From contig NC_092677.1 of the NCBI RefSeq assembly GCF_964355755.1, positions 13,788,601 through 13,848,600 on the forward strand: a DNA stretch of 60,000 bases. Reading direction: 5' to 3'. The stretch comes from Antedon mediterranea (lineage: Eukaryota; Echinodermata; Crinoidea; Comatulida; Antedonidae). The notes under the pieces were generated by a model that saw only the letters and a program-made list of their open reading frames with translations, was not told the DNA's origin and did no database searches. Position 1 is the first letter of the stretch. Each line of letters starts with the position of its first letter. The position numbers and the translations under genes are program-made. Below are positions 27,761-41,416 of the stretch, piece by piece.

Positions 27761-29664
27761 GCCTACAGTAAAATAATAATTAGGTACTAGCATTGATACT
27801 TGTTTTTAAATGTGGTCCTATTACATTACTTTTCACTATAAAAATAATATTTTGTACACATTTTATATTGTTACGGTATATTTATATACCGTTTATTATT
27901 TTAAAATATCAACCTTTTTTTTAAAATAAAATGTATAATAGAATAAGTAGTCGTTGATTACACTTTCTTTAGTGTCTAACTTGAATTTATCTCTATTTTT
28001 ACTTTCCCAGTTTCGTTCTGTGTTGTATTTGTAAATTGTACATTACTTATTTTGTTACACATTTCACTAGAAAATAAAAAGAAATACATTGTATTTACAC
28101 ATTTCCACTCACTAAATTAATACAATAATATCACTAACAAACTAATTGATTAAAGATGTTTTCAATTTTGCCTTACTGTAGATATACTGTATTTTATTGC
28201 AAGATTCGCCGTGGCCATTTAAACGAATAGTTGTTTTGTAGTTTTTCAAATTGTATAGGTAAAGTCTCTGATTGTAGTGCTATAAAAAGCGCTACAGTAA
28301 ACACTGATAGTCTACACTAGGTTCTATGAAGCGATTTGATGATACAGTTTTTGTATTTAACGAATAAACTGTTTTCTCTCTTGTTTTAGGCTATAGTTTT
28401 TAATCCAAGATATAAACTAAAGCAATAAAGAAATAGGCGGTTTAGTATTTACAAGTAAGTACAATACTGTGTTATACAATTATAATAAAACCAGCATTAG
28501 GTGGACATTTATAGTAGTAAAGCCTTTTTATAATTACGTTTTTGCTTTGTTTTAAAACTAAACATACGCGATGTTGCTGTTTCAAAGTATACCAATAGAA
28601 CGGTTAAACGAACGATTTACCAATAGTTTCTAATCGTTTACCAATATTTCATAGCGGCATGGATTATGAATATGTATTTCTGATATTTGTAATTATTTTC
28701 CAATCAAGTCGAACGGTAATTAGTGAAATCGTTTCTAGTTTTACCAAAACCCGTATTTACGTATATACATAATATTGTATTTACAACACTGTCTTCTACA
28801 ATTGCGTTGTGAAAAATATCTTTGACATAATATAATGTTAAAATTAAGGTGTTATGATGATAGCAAATCAAAACGAGTATTTAGTGATTCAAAATGTAAG
28901 AATTGTCGGGTAAACATTGAGAAAGCAAGTAAAACAAACACAAACCGTAAGTTTTAGGGAAAAATATAGTTTTTATTCACTACTACACAAATACCATTAT
29001 TACCAGGGCCTAATCGGCGGCCCGGCAGTTTTGGAAATGCTTATTATTGTTGGTCGGCACTACTCGGAAACATATTCCTTTTAATCACAGGGGTATAGGA
29101 ATAGGCCTAGATTCATTTACCTCCATGTTCCAAAAACTAGTTTATTTTATTTACCAGATTCTTCAAATACCTGTTGCTTCGTCGTTAACTATTTTTAACA
29201 GGTTTCTGATCTCCGTGAAGTCAAGAATCTTGAGAATGTCTTATGTGGTTTCATCTCAAATCGAGCTTGTATTTAAATGGATATTAAGATGTAATAATGG
29301 GCTGTAGTCGTTAATGAGTAATTCGGTTTCTTTCCTATTTTCTATGAGGTCATTGTATCATTTTGTTTTTAAATGAACCTGAAACAGTGTATCGATCCCT
29401 TGTGTGCCGAGTCCCGTAGCGATTGGGTCATTTGGTGGTTAGGATAACAAGGGCGTGGAAGCGGGGCTTAGAATCTCATTTTATGGTATTAGGTTTAAAC
29501 AAGATGGAACCGCCTTGATTCATGTGTAGGGAACCAACATGACAGATTCGGCTTTCTGGCCTAAGGGGAAAACATCACACTCGGATTAAAATCGCTTTTG
29601 ATTTGATTAAATCTTTACCACTTTAGCCTATTTATCAAAAGCAAGTAAAAATATTTACACAGTG
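27761..29664. other. AT-rich interval, nothing recognised
   Basis: Only short chance frames. A patch at 29395-29580 is richer in GC and has a TGGTGGTTAGG motif, possibly a decayed SINE, but no body could be matched. Confidence 0.4.
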
Positions 29665-29820
29665 GAGCCCACTATTAGGGGTACACCTTCTAAACCCCAA
29701 AAGTGCCCCCATGAATAAGGGTTGACCGCACTGCAGTGTACATCATTGGCTCTTGACATTTCATGGGAAAGTGTGACCCCTTAATAGGAGTGGCCCATGA
29801 ATAGAGGCTTCCTCGGGGAT
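29665..29820. mobile_element. Decayed pogo-like MITE
   Basis: CAGTGGAGCCCACTATTAGG then GGTACACC at the left. Internal CCCATGAATAAGGG and CCCCTTAATAGGAGTGGCCC match the pogo-type terminal/subterminal pattern. Confidence 0.5.
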
Positions 29821-30420
29821 TACTTTTGCTGTAGGCCCAGTTATTTTGTATAAATACAATTACATCACACCGCCCTCTTTAAAGAATGTGTTTGTTCCGT
29901 GAATTAAACAAATAGATTTAGTGCCGATATCAGGTTTCAGGGTGTGTTGTGTTATTGTATTATTTTTCTGGACAAACCTAGCCATAACAATCAGTTGTAT
30001 ACGAACAATTAACGAGACAGCATAGGATTTTGCCTAGACGCACACATTATAATTACGCTTCCAAAATTCCGAGAAATTCGGTCAAACTGTTTCAACGCTT
30101 CAATTTCAGACTGATTTATCGGGGTCACAAGAGTGCCTTTTTCTCTTTATTATTTTTTTTTATTGTTAACAAAGAGTATTATTTCTCATCGGTCATTGAA
30201 CTTGCCCACTTGCAAAACAAATGTATTTATCGGTACAGTATTTGTCTTTTTAAAGGTACGTAGGATGCGGATCTTTTGATGAAACTCTTCGGTTTGCAAA
30301 TATTATTGATATCAATACAATAATATTTTGGTGGTTGTCAAATCACTTTGCCGCTGTTTTGAAAATATAGATAAACAGTACCGTAAACATGTGGGAAATA
30401 AGATAAAGATTGCTTGTTGC

Positions 30421-30491
30421 CTAACCATTTCTTTGCTAGTTGGCTAACCATTTCTTTGCTAGTTGGCCAACCATTTCTTTGCTAGTTGGCC
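30421..30491 (+). repeat. 23-bp tandem repeat, three copies
   Basis: The unit CTAACCATTTCTTTGCTAGT plus TGG repeats three times, the last with CCAACC. Confidence 0.9.
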
Positions 30492-32589
30492 ATTTTTTCT
30501 TCTTTATATACAATGTATATAATATATATAAATTCCGAAGAAACAACATTAATTTGGAAACTCCACATTTTCAGGTGTTTGACTGAACAACAAAGCACCA
30601 AAATCCAATTGGTTTTATAACTACGACCTTATGCAGATGTTTGTTTTCTCATCATCTTGTTTCTTTTCTCATCTTCTTGTTTCTTTTCGTCCTTAATTAC
30701 CATTCAGTCTTACGACCTGTTTATTCTCGTTGTAGGCCTATAGGATCTTAGATTTGAATTCGTTCGTTGTAGGCCTATTATAGATTCAATGTGCAAGTTT
30801 CGTTCATGAAGTTATTGATCGTTTCAGTAAAATATTGATGTTGCAGTTATACTGCATAGACCACAATTCTAATTTCATTAGGCCTATACCTTTACATATT
30901 ATATACACTATATACGTTTTACAGATAAAATTGTTTTCTTCAATCATGGAAGAAAAACAAATTGTTTTATTATTCAGAAGAAACTATTATAATATTAGGC
31001 CTATCGTTAGTCACTTCTTCAAAAATTATATCGTCTTTATAGGTTTTTTGTACGTTGTATGTTGGATTGAAGTGAGTCAATTACTGTCTCAGATATTAGT
31101 AAATTATTCTTTTAAAAATTGTTATTACTGTTCACATTTAAGAAGAACTATTTGTCGATCATCTATTATTCTAATTTTAAGTAATGTAATAATTTCTCCC
31201 ATAGGACGGAACAATTACTTCCGCTGTAACCCAAAAAATCTCCGGGCATATATTCATTTCCTAAATTTTGTCACGAAGAACTGACAAACTATTAGAATGT
31301 TTTAATAGTATGATTATTATCTACTAATTGTTTTAAATAATAAATGCATACAATAGAGGATGACTAACGTGTTCCGTTATATCACCGCTTATAACTTCCC
31401 CGGCTTAAAATTGCGGCGGCAAGAAGCTAAATATGGCGTTATATACCCGTACTGTTTATATAGATATTGTCTTATATATTACGTCATAATATGGCTAATT
31501 ATATATGCATCGTCTCCTGAAATGCTAAATATAGTCATGGAAATTACTTATATCAAACATAAAAATTATTATAGCCAAAAACAAAACAGAACAGAATCAT
31601 AAGATAGTTTAATTTAAATATTATAAAAAAAAAATATTTAAAAAAATCACATCATCCGTATTTTAGTTGATGCAAATAAATTAAAGGCTAGATGCGGGTA
31701 AAAATGTCTATTGATTCCAATAATTATCGATCTATATTTCCCCCTATGTTTCAAAATTGTTGAGATTGTTGCAAATAAGTACTTTCTTTTTTTTTTTTAT
31801 CTTATGTGGGTTCATCCCACTTTTGTTTCCATACAACTGTTCTCTTTACATATATTTTTCACTATACACTATACATATCATTATATTTACAATGTTTGTT
31901 TAATCATCTGTTTACATATACTTATTTAAAGAGTTTTATTCATTTGTTTACATATTATCACATTGATTACATAGCTTCCTCTTTTTATACATATTATCTG
32001 TAACACATTTTCATTAACAAGCTTATTTTTTTCTTACATAGTTGTTTTTGTTTTTTTCATCTACCACATTTTCATTTAATAATGCATATTCTCTGTTATA
32101 CTCATTACTTACTAAATGTTTACTGTTAACATAATATTGTTCTCATCCTTTAACATTAATATTAATATTTTTGTTCTTTAATGTTTACAAAACTTTTATT
32201 TCCAGCAGATTATCCTTTTTTTGCATCTATAACTTCTTAAATTTTCATTTAACTTTTTTACTTTCTTCTCTTATGTGGATTCATTCCACTTTTTTTTTTA
32301 CTTATTTATAATAAGTACTTTCTTATCAGTGGGAGGATAGTTCAAATTACACAGTAAAATCTCTATTCGTTTGTACAGTTGTAAATAGAGAGGCATTTTA
32401 AAAAAACTAAGGGGGTCTGTTAAAAAGTGTTATGATGAATAAATATAGGTAATATAATATAGTTTACGTTTCTAGTATTTTTATTCAACTTCAGAGTTTT
32501 ATTTTCATGCTACAGCAAAAATTATCCACCGTATATCCACCATCTTTTTCACCTTCTAGGGAGTAACCAGACATGTTATTACATGAGAT
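30492..32589. other. AT-rich interval with long but unconvincing open frames
   Basis: The longest frame (30835-31284, plus) is Ile/Tyr/Phe-rich as expected of AT-rich non-coding DNA and resembles no family. 31780-32320 is strongly T-rich on the plus strand. No splice-supported exon seen. Confidence 0.45.
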
Positions 32590-32667
32590 TAAACTACCTA
32601 ACTACTGAAAAAACTACCTAACTACTGAAAAAACTACCTAACTACTGAAAAAACTACCTAACTACTT
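32590..32667 (+). repeat. 20-bp tandem repeat, about 3.7 copies
   Basis: The unit ACTACCTAACTACTGAAAAA is repeated perfectly. Confidence 0.9.
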
Positions 32668-34832
32668 TTATAGCCGAATTTTTCCAAATTTTGTATTTGA
32701 CTTTTTTTTTTAAAGGGAAATTCATGTTTTTTTTCGCCTTGATTTCTATTACAGATTACAATTTGATTTATGTACAATTAACCTTATATTATATTTAAAA
32801 TTCATGCCTGTACCTGAGCTTTAAATGATTAGTCCTGCTTCGTTTTCAAACAGAAAAAATACGTTTATAATTCATTAGGTCTATATGAAATATTTATATA
32901 GGCTGCAGGAATATAACACGGTAACATCAACAACGTTTGGAGGCCTAATTGTTACACGTTGAATAGTTAAAACATTTCGAAATAATATTTAGGTTATGCA
33001 TTATCAACAAAGTTTTACCATCAAATTTACAAAGACAATGTAACGAAAGTCTTGGTGTACAATATAATAAAATACAGTCAAAACATCAGACATTTAAGTA
33101 AAAGTCACTGATTTGTGCATACAAAATCAACAATATTTTAACCAGATTTTTTGTTTTGGTAATTTGGAGACTGAACCAACGTATACCGTTGTTTTTATAC
33201 ATTTATTTATAATCAATCTGGTTCAGGTTGAAATCAGCGAAACGACATGAAGAACAAATTGTTAAAAACTACAATAATTCGATAACTTTAGCAAACTTTT
33301 ATATTTAGAAATAATGATGATACATGCCTCTGCCGATAGTTGCCAGAGAGAATTGTTTTTAAATACAGTACCACAATCTAACAAATTTCTTTACACAAAA
33401 TTACAACTTTGTCTTATTTTTATAAGACACGATCAAAATGTAGAACAGGTTTTCTTTTACCTTGCTGTGAAATCCAGGATAAATGTGTTTAAATAAATTA
33501 TAAATTATATTTACGTGAAACCTGCAGAATAATTAAATTAAATAAAAGGCCTATGCGAAATCTTCGCCGGGTAAAAGCAATGTATAAGAGGTATGTGTAA
33601 TGCATTACTGTAGCTCATGAAGTCTTTAACAAGTTTGAACAATCCTCTCTATGCTAACTTCAATCGAATTTATACTTTATTAAATAAAAAAATGCTTACG
33701 ATCTTTAAGAAAATTCCAGTTAGTTTTAGACAATGTAGTAGAATAGCTCAAAGCTGTTATCCCACAACACACACGCCATCTATTATATCTGTATTAACTT
33801 CTAGGCTGTTCGTCCCCTCTAATAACGGTTGAATGTCGAAGACAAAAAGACCGTTCTGAAGGCATTTATCCCGCAACAGCTGATCTATTCATTGGGAGAA
33901 TGTTAGCCTAACCGCATGTTCTGCATAGTAATTTATGATATGCGAATTGACTATGAAAATATTTGTAGATAATAGTGGTCAGAATTCTCCATTACATATT
34001 GCATTTGTATTGACTGTGTTTGTAATTAGTTGTGGTTTGGCAAAGATTTTAACGACCTCTAGGCCCTACATGTGAAGATAACTTTATATTACTCTTTGTA
34101 CTGCTTCAACAAAAGACGAGCCTACATATTTTGAATATCATGTTATATTTTTCTCATAAAATGTTTATTACTGTTGTTTTTTTGTTGTAAAACACTAATT
34201 TTCACCGCTATATTATATTTAAACCTATAGTTAACTACGCCAGCATCATGCCGTACACAAGTCCATCGTTAGGTCCTAATATCAAATCAAATTGTTGTCC
34301 TCGAATCAATTGTAATGGTTCTGTGATAACGCTAGTTACAGTCCGTTACGCTTAAATGATTAACAGAATGACGTAATGCATAGGCCTAAACAGAGAAAGA
34401 TTAATTTGTACCCTGGGTTCATTGCATGTACATGAGACCCGATTAATTTATGCTTTTATAACAAGCCTAAATCTGTTGACTATTTTATTTCGTCAAGACC
34501 AACATCAAAGAAAGTTGCCACTTAAAAGTATGAAACAGAAAACCGATACAATTAATACCATATAAAGCAAACTTATATCAAAATATGCTTAATTTAATCT
34601 ATATAATAATAATAATAAATAGTAATAATAATAAATAATATATTTATACAGGATAAAACAATCCGATAACACAGTGTATCTGTTTTACATTGTGGCCCTG
34701 TGGGACAATATCGTATTGTTTTATGTCTATTTTCCTTATTACAAGATAACATAATATAATGTACTTGTTTACTGTTGGTTCTTAAAAGAGCAGTTACGAA
34801 TTAACTGGATTCATGTTACTACTAGACCTATC
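32668..34832. other. AT-rich interval, nothing recognised
   Basis: Only short open frames (for example 33617-33832) without family resemblance, plus an AAT microsatellite at about 34600-34640. Confidence 0.4.
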
Positions 34833-35154
34833 TTTAAAGATGTATTGTCCTCCTGAAAAAATAATTCTTTAAAAAAATTTTTTTAATATGCTATTTTAAT
34901 GTCACAAAATAGTTATCCATTTTGACCAAAAATTGGATAGAAAAAATGAATTTACCTGACGAAACTATAATTTAAAGTAAAAAAGTCAAATTGGCTGCCA
35001 GCCAGTGGTTGAATTTAAATATTTATTTTGTCATTTTTTAAGTGAAACAATAATTTTTTGTAATTTTTTTTTATTAAAACTACAAAATCACCTATCCAAA
35101 ATCTGATTTTATTAATTTTCATTTTTCATGTTTTGGGGGACAATACATCTTTAA
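34833..35154. mobile_element. MITE family B, copy 3, full length
   Basis: TTAAAGATGTATTGTCCTCC at the left and the inverted GGGGGACAATACATCTTTAA at the right, with TTAA at both ends. The inner TTGACCAAAAATTGGAT and AAATTGGCTGCCAGCCA segments are shared with 38511 and 58981 copies. Confidence 0.8.
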
Positions 35155-36521
35155 TTAAGATTATTTAGTGACTGCGACTCATTTAACAGGTCATAGTTGT
35201 TTTTTTTATCCATTGTTGACGAATTGTGTCATAATTTCAAGTCGATGTACTTACTTGGCTAAGTATAAGTTGTCTGAAATCTTGAATGGTAATTGAGACC
35301 CGGTAGCATTTGCGCCTTTATATCCGCTAAATGAGCGCAAATTGATCGCATACCGTGCCATTGTACACGTTTGCTTATGACTAACACACTCTTTTGTGGT
35401 TTATAAAATTTCCAATAGTTTACAAAAGATTTAATTTATGACATCATTTTAGAAAATTATTGTATGTAAATGAACGATTAAGTACGTGGCGAAGTATATT
35501 AATACGTTAACAAGCAGTGTTGTTCGGGATTAAAAGTTCAAACGTGTGGCTGTTATATTTATACTACATTCTTCTCTGTGTTATTATTAGATTCGATTAT
35601 ATAAAGTTTATCTATAGGCATAAACTTTTTAATTTACCTGGTTTTATGTTTAAAATGTTGATATTATTAACATTAAACGAATATTTGAACGTTTGCATCA
35701 ACTGTAGGCCTAATTGGTCCGGTACCTACTGTAGATGGACAATTGGCAAGTGTAGACATAGAGAATTATACTAGTTTGGTTTGAACGTTTGAAATTGTTG
35801 AAACTAAAATGGTTGTAGGCCTACATCAACCAAAACAAAGTTTATGATGAACGTTAATAATAAATAAAATAACATTTTATATTTCGTCTAAAAAGAACAT
35901 TAAATTACGCAGACGTACAAACTCGTGGATCGTCTGACCATGTCACGACCCGACGACGTGTCCAGAGATAAGAAATTGCGGAAGACTTGTGCATCCTATA
36001 ATTTTGATCGTATCTATCTATACAGTTTATAAATCACAGTAAATCTAAACTGAATGTTTCAAACTTATTACATTTCGTATAATTGACAAACCCACTGTGT
36101 TATGTCGACACGTCACAAACTATAATAATAAGTCAAGGAGATAAATTATGTTTAGAAGGTCAATTATGCAAATCAAAGCATTCAAAATTCTGTATGACTT
36201 TGTTGAGTTTGAAATACGGGACCAATTAATGTATAAGCAATGATGAGTTGTTTTTGTTTTCTGAAAAAAAAGATCCACTTAAACTTTTTTTTTGTGAATC
36301 TCTGGTCCATAAAAAAGTGAGTATTATGTAATTTTTATTTGAATGACTTTTGAAGACTTTTGTTACTTTCTACTACTAATACTAACACTACACTTGTAAT
36401 ATGGTACCTCTATTTAGGGTAAATCCGGAATAAGGTATTCTAATTGAGTACCGAGGTTCCCTCCTGATATATTTAATAGTAGTGATATAGTTTCTATCTT
36501 AAAATAAATTATTAACATTAT
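35155..36521. other. AT-rich interval; one short GC-richer frame
   Basis: A 30-codon frame at about 35939-36031 (MSRPDDVSRDKKLRKTCAS...) stands out by GC content but ends at a stop without a clear donor. Not called as a gene. Confidence 0.3.
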
Positions 36522-36748
36522 TCAGTAATACTTTTAATGTCACTTGCTAGTTATCTACTTTAAACAAAATTGAATCGAAAAAAAAAATTATTTGCCTGAA
36601 AAAATTGAAATTGAGAAAACTATTAACTTTTTTCGGGTTTTTTTGCGGAAAGGATTAACTTTATTAAAACTACATCAAAATAACTATTTCAAAGTCTGAT
36701 TTAATTAATCTATATTTTTCTTGTTTTTGGGGAACAATACATCTTTAA
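36522..36748. mobile_element. MITE family B, copy 4, left end eroded
   Basis: The right end GGGGAACAATACATCTTTAA is intact. The interior has TTTAATGTCACTTGCTAGTT and a TTTGCCTGAAAAAATTG segment. Confidence 0.65.
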
Positions 36749-37359
36749 ATTAAGATTTAAACCTAATAAAAAAAGAAAGACTTAATTAAATTAACATGGA
36801 AATAATATTAAAAATAATAATAAAATGATAATTTTAATTTCCTAATTCTATAGTTTTTATGTAATGATTGTAGCGAAATTGACAATGGTTTCTTGGGACT
36901 TGCTAGTGCCATTTTTATATTTTTAGAAACTGTTTGTCATGCATACAGTGTTAGTTGATTCCTGATATTAGTCTTAAAGTAATCTCTTGGAACGATAATC
37001 TTAAAAACCACACCTATATTTACTCCAGTTTTCAAGCCGACTTTGATCTTGATTTTAATCTTTTAATCATAGTTTCAACAAACATTATTATTAGTATAAA
37101 AAAACCGCCAATTCTCTATTCATATTATACATTTGCTAGCATTGGCCTTCGAATTTATTTTTCAGCCGTCTCAAGTTGCTGATTTGCGGTGAATTAAAAT
37201 TAAGAACTAGCACGCTATATTGACAAACAAAAATAGAAAAAAATGCTGGTCTTTTAATTCAGGCCAAAACAGGCCTATAGTTTATGTGTATTTAGCTGTT
37301 TGGTGTCACATTACAATACAGATTCCAGTACCTACAGTATTTTCCATTATGTGCAGCGT

Positions 37360-37479
37360 AAACACTATTTTCCACACTGAGCGAATCTGTTCGCGAGAAT
37401 CGAAAGCGTGAATACGCATGCGTATAAACTGACGCTTTCGATTCGCGCGAACAATTTCGCCTAGTGGAAAAGCGGCTTA
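37360..37479. mobile_element. Long imperfect palindrome, MITE-like (family E)
   Basis: The left arm (TTTTCCAC ... TTCGCGAGAATCGAAAGCGT) mirrors the right arm (ACGCTTTCGATTCGCGCGAA ... GTGGAAAAG) around the centre ACGCATGCGT (37413-37422). The right end AGTGGAAAAGCGGCTTAA parallels family C ends. Confidence 0.6.
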
Positions 37480-38510
37480 AGTTGTTTAAATCTTTTATTT
37501 GACCAATCACGTGATTTTAAAACTTTCACATTAAAATCAAATGGCCGATCAGTACGAAGCGAATGAATACATGATAGGCCTACGTTTTTTATTTAGTTTC
37601 ATTCTTAGTGAACGAAAACACTATATTTTAAATATAAGTACGGTATGCATCATCTGTGAATTCATTTTGATTCATTTTTAAAAAGGAAGCATAAGCCCTC
37701 TTTAAGACTTTGATTATAGGTGTTTTTAGTTCATCCTTTTGAACTTTGCTAACCCTAAACTGTCCAACGAAGAACGTACCCAAGCCAATGGTCTGCGGCC
37801 TTACCGTCATCGCTTGTGCAAAACGCATTTTGTAACGAAAGCTCACTATTGACCAATCACAGTCGACGGATTACCTCAATTGTCGCTTAAGCCTGTTTTC
37901 TAGGTTGAACTGACCAATCAAATAGTTCACAAATTACGTCATCATAGTTTGTGACAAAATCTGTACGCGCCGACAATTCTTTAATTTTTACTACGCGAGG
38001 ATGTTTTCACCTTTTTTGTACATTTTTAAGGTTTTATATTTCAAAATAACAAGCGTAAGTTAAACTGAATTTTAATACAAAAACAATTTAATTTAATCAA
38101 TGTCTTTAAGTGTAAGCCTAGATTAAGAAATCAGTATACACGTGCCCTAGGGCAGGTTGCATAAATAAGAAAACGAAACTTTTCCAATGTTCACTCTTAA
38201 CTGACTTAGTTGTAATGTACTTCAAATTTAAAATTATCTTTTAATACTTACACAAAATATGTGTTTGTTACATCATACTAACCCGGACAAACATTTCTCA
38301 TGGGAACACTGCTAATTCCTAGAAGATCGTATCATCAGAATAAATAGTCTATCTGTTATGTCAGTGGATGTTGGCCAATATTGCGGTAACACAAACGGAA
38401 TAAAGTTTATTACATAAAATTTAAAACACTTGTCAATTACAACAGACAATTAATCCATTGTGTTCATATTTCTGTACAGTTTTATGATTGTGCACAATAC
38501 GGACGTAATA
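37480..38510. other. Interval with CCAATCA-rich MITE-like debris
   Basis: GACCAATCACAGTCGACGGA (about 37850) and GACCAATCAAATAGTTCAC (about 37909) resemble the interior of family C. A 72-codon minus-strand frame at 37628-37846 has no recognised family. Confidence 0.35.
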
Positions 38511-38738
38511 TTAAAAGATATATTGTCCCTTTTATTTATTCACTTTGACCAAAAATTGGATCGAAAACAAAATAATTTACCTGAAAAAAATAGTTAAGCA
38601 AAAAATAGTCAAATTGGCTTTTAGCTTTGCCAGTTTTTGATTGAATTTAACTGTTTGTGTTTACTTTTTTGTATGTAAAAATAGAAAATTTTAGTAATCT
38701 TTATTTTTCATGTTGTTGGGGGACAAAACATCTTTAAA
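38511..38738. mobile_element. MITE family B, copy 5
   Basis: TTAAAAGATATATTGTCCC at the left and GGGGGACAAAACATCTTTAA at the right; inner TTTGACCAAAAATTGGATCG is shared. Confidence 0.75.
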
Positions 38739-38940
38739 GTTTAGGCTATATCGTTTATATTTCGTTCAATTTTATAACACTCCAAATTCGACTTTGAGAA
38801 CAAAATTAAACAGAGTAGCCGTTAAATAGAACCATTGAATAGAGATTTAAGAAACGAATGAAATAACGCAATCAAATGGCAACGATGGAAACACAATTAT
38901 CCTAACCAGTTTGAGTAATTTAACTTATATATGAAGATAG

Positions 38941-39087
38941 ATTGGTTCTCACTAAGACGCAACGCAAGGACGCTAATCTGACCAATCACAATTGATGGAT
39001 TATTTGAACAATTGATTGTCATTGGTACATCAACTCGCTTGCGTTGCGCTTACGTCCTTGTGTTGCTTCCTATTGGGAACTAAGCTG
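38941..39087. mobile_element. MITE family C, copy 4
   Basis: TTGGTTCTCACTAAGACGCA then ACGCAAGGACGC at the left; GTCCTTGTGTTGCTTCCTAT then TGGGAACTAAGC at the right. The interior CTGACCAATCACAATTGATG is shared. Confidence 0.75.
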
Positions 39088-39624
39088 GTACAATTGTCAT
39101 GGGTTGGCAAATACCCCAACCAAATGAAAAGGATCTAGACTAACTTATATAATGTAGTCTTTTATAATTTTCCTGTCAATCACGAACTTCTTACTCTAAA
39201 GCTGAAGTAAAGTAAAAATAAATACAGTGATTAAAACAACAGGATACCAATCCACTCGTATTTATACCCCTTTTATGTGTGTGTTTTTTGTTGTTTAATC
39301 GATCAGGATTTAAATCTCTCTTGTTGTATGTTTAGTGACTGTTGTCCACGGATTCTAATAAATATTTAAATATGATTATGACATCAATGCAATAACTCTG
39401 ACATTTAATTTGTTAACCGTTGCAATTTCCATTTTTTTTCTACTTCAAGAAATCCCTAATTTTAAATTGATTGATTTTATAAAATTTAATTTGTTTTTAC
39501 CAATAAAAAGAGAATCGTTTTAGAGTGGCGTATAATTAGCCTAGGCCCTACTTGTAAATATTTTTATATTTTCAAATATGTTTGATAGACCAATGTTTCG
39601 TAATCGACTGTATCATACCAAAGT

Positions 39625-40200
39625 TATGCATGTTAGAGTCATGATATGCTACTGTGTATGGCGTGATCACGCTACTTATCACTCTTTTACATGGTGAGGT
39701 CACGCTACTATGTCCACGCTTTTTATGGTGAGGCCACTCTACTCTGCACTCTTTGCATGATGAGGTTACGATACTCTGCACTCTTTGCATGGTTAGGTCA
39801 CGCTACTTCGACCACGTTTTTCATGGTGAGGTCACGCTACTCTGCACTCTTTACATGGTGTGGTCACGCTACTATGACCGCTTGTCATGGTGAGGTCACG
39901 CTACTCGCTACTGTTCATATGGCAAGGTCATGCTGCTTTCAGATCTTTGCATGGGTTCGGCATGCTATCTTCTTGTCACTTTTCAAATGACGAGGTCATG
40001 AGGATTTCTATTCTTTGATGGTGAGGTCATGCTACTCATCACCCTTTTTAGGTCATGCTACTCGCCCCTTTTGTATTGTGAGGTCAATTTACGCATCACT
40101 CTTTACATAATGATTTCATGCTACTCGTCCCTTTTTGCATTGTGAGGTCATGCTACTCACTACCATTTACATATAGAGGTCATACCACTTACAACTTACA
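39625..40200 (+). repeat. Degenerate minisatellite, unit about 31-36 bp
   Basis: The recurrent phrase CATGGTGAGGTCACGCTACT is followed by CTGCACTCTTT-like sequence; roughly 16 divergent units (ATGGTGAGGTCACG at 39691 and later, GGTCATGCTACTC toward the end). Old and unevenly decayed. Confidence 0.85.
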
Positions 40201-41416
40201 TACATACATAGTATGTAAGTATGCTGGGTGTGAGCTTCTCCCCACTCTTAGTGCGATGACGTCATGTTGCTATTTTACCATTCAATATGTGTCATCTGTT
40301 TTTTTCACATTATCACTTTCATCAGGATGTATTATATTGGTTTTATTTATTTATAATTGCGTGCAGGTCGTTAAGTCAGCCTGGAAGCCATCCAGCCATG
40401 TATACACAGGGCTTTATGTCCCGTCAGCGTATGTCCCGTCTAGCGTTTCACACCACAACACCTGTAGGCCAAATGATCACGTAGATAACAAGCAAATCAA
40501 CTAAACTTTTTTTTTATCCGATGACGTAATCTTTCTGTGACCAAATCGCAGTTCGTCAAATTCGTGGAAGATCGTTTAGATATAGAATTCAAAGAGATTG
40601 CAACAATTTCTTAAAAGATTTTGTAACAAAATTAAATTGAATCAGAAGTAAATGTATATCCACAGCGGAATACTTTAAGGGGGTAGTGGGGGGGGGGGGG
40701 GAAGGGCGGTTTCTAACTCAATTACGAAAAAATGGGACTCTACAATTTTCGTTAAGAAATTAATAGGCCAGCTGGCCTCATAATATCAAACGATAAATAA
40801 GTAAGTAGTGCTCTTTGATTGGATACATTTTTAGTATCCGTAAGCCCATTCATGGTTTATGAGACGGTCGTTAATTAGAGGATTGACAACGTGACTTTTG
40901 TTTGTTGTTCGTAGTACCTATTCCTACTCAAGATGTTAATTGGAATCATGCCAACAACATACAAAAATCGTTCATAATATGGGATGATAATTATTATACT
41001 AAATTAAGTTCATCAGCTTTCATTCAATTTGTGTTACTTTTACTTTGTTTTATTTTTACGACAATGTATTACAACAAATGATTTAGGGTCTAGACGTCTT
41101 ATACCAATATTTTATTAGCATATCAGGCGAAAACTAAATGCTTCTACGAATCCAGTTTTGATGCGATACCGGCCACTTCATATCAAGGTTGCGTCTGAGT
41201 ACCTTGAACGTGACTTTAATCTAAAAATTACGTGACAAAAAATTTAAATATGAATTAAAACACATCATCGAATTACTCTATTCGTTAGTCATTTTTTACG
41301 TTGTATAACGTCGTACGGTAAGGTGTTTCAAAGCTACGTTTTACACTGAGCCGGATCCGTTTTTGTGTCTAGAGAAACCCTACGTTCACACGTTTTGTAA
41401 GGAATGCGAAATTAGA
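40201..41416. other. Interval without recognised genes; poly-G tract
   Basis: A G run of about 14 lies at 40688-40701 after GGGGGTAGTG. Open frames in 40118-40504 extend out of the tandem array and show no family match. Confidence 0.4.

Noticed and set aside
29395-29580. Possible decayed SINE or tRNA
   Set aside because: Only an A-box-like motif; no B box and no shared body with the other SINEs.
30835-31284. 149-codon plus-strand frame
   Set aside because: Composition follows AT-rich non-coding DNA, no domain or signal recognised, no splice context.
37628-37846. 72-codon minus-strand frame
   Set aside because: No family resemblance; lies in CCAATCA-rich repeat debris.
39691-40504. 99- and 128-codon frames
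   Set aside because: Mostly readings of the degenerate GGTCACGCTAC minisatellite with a short unique tail.
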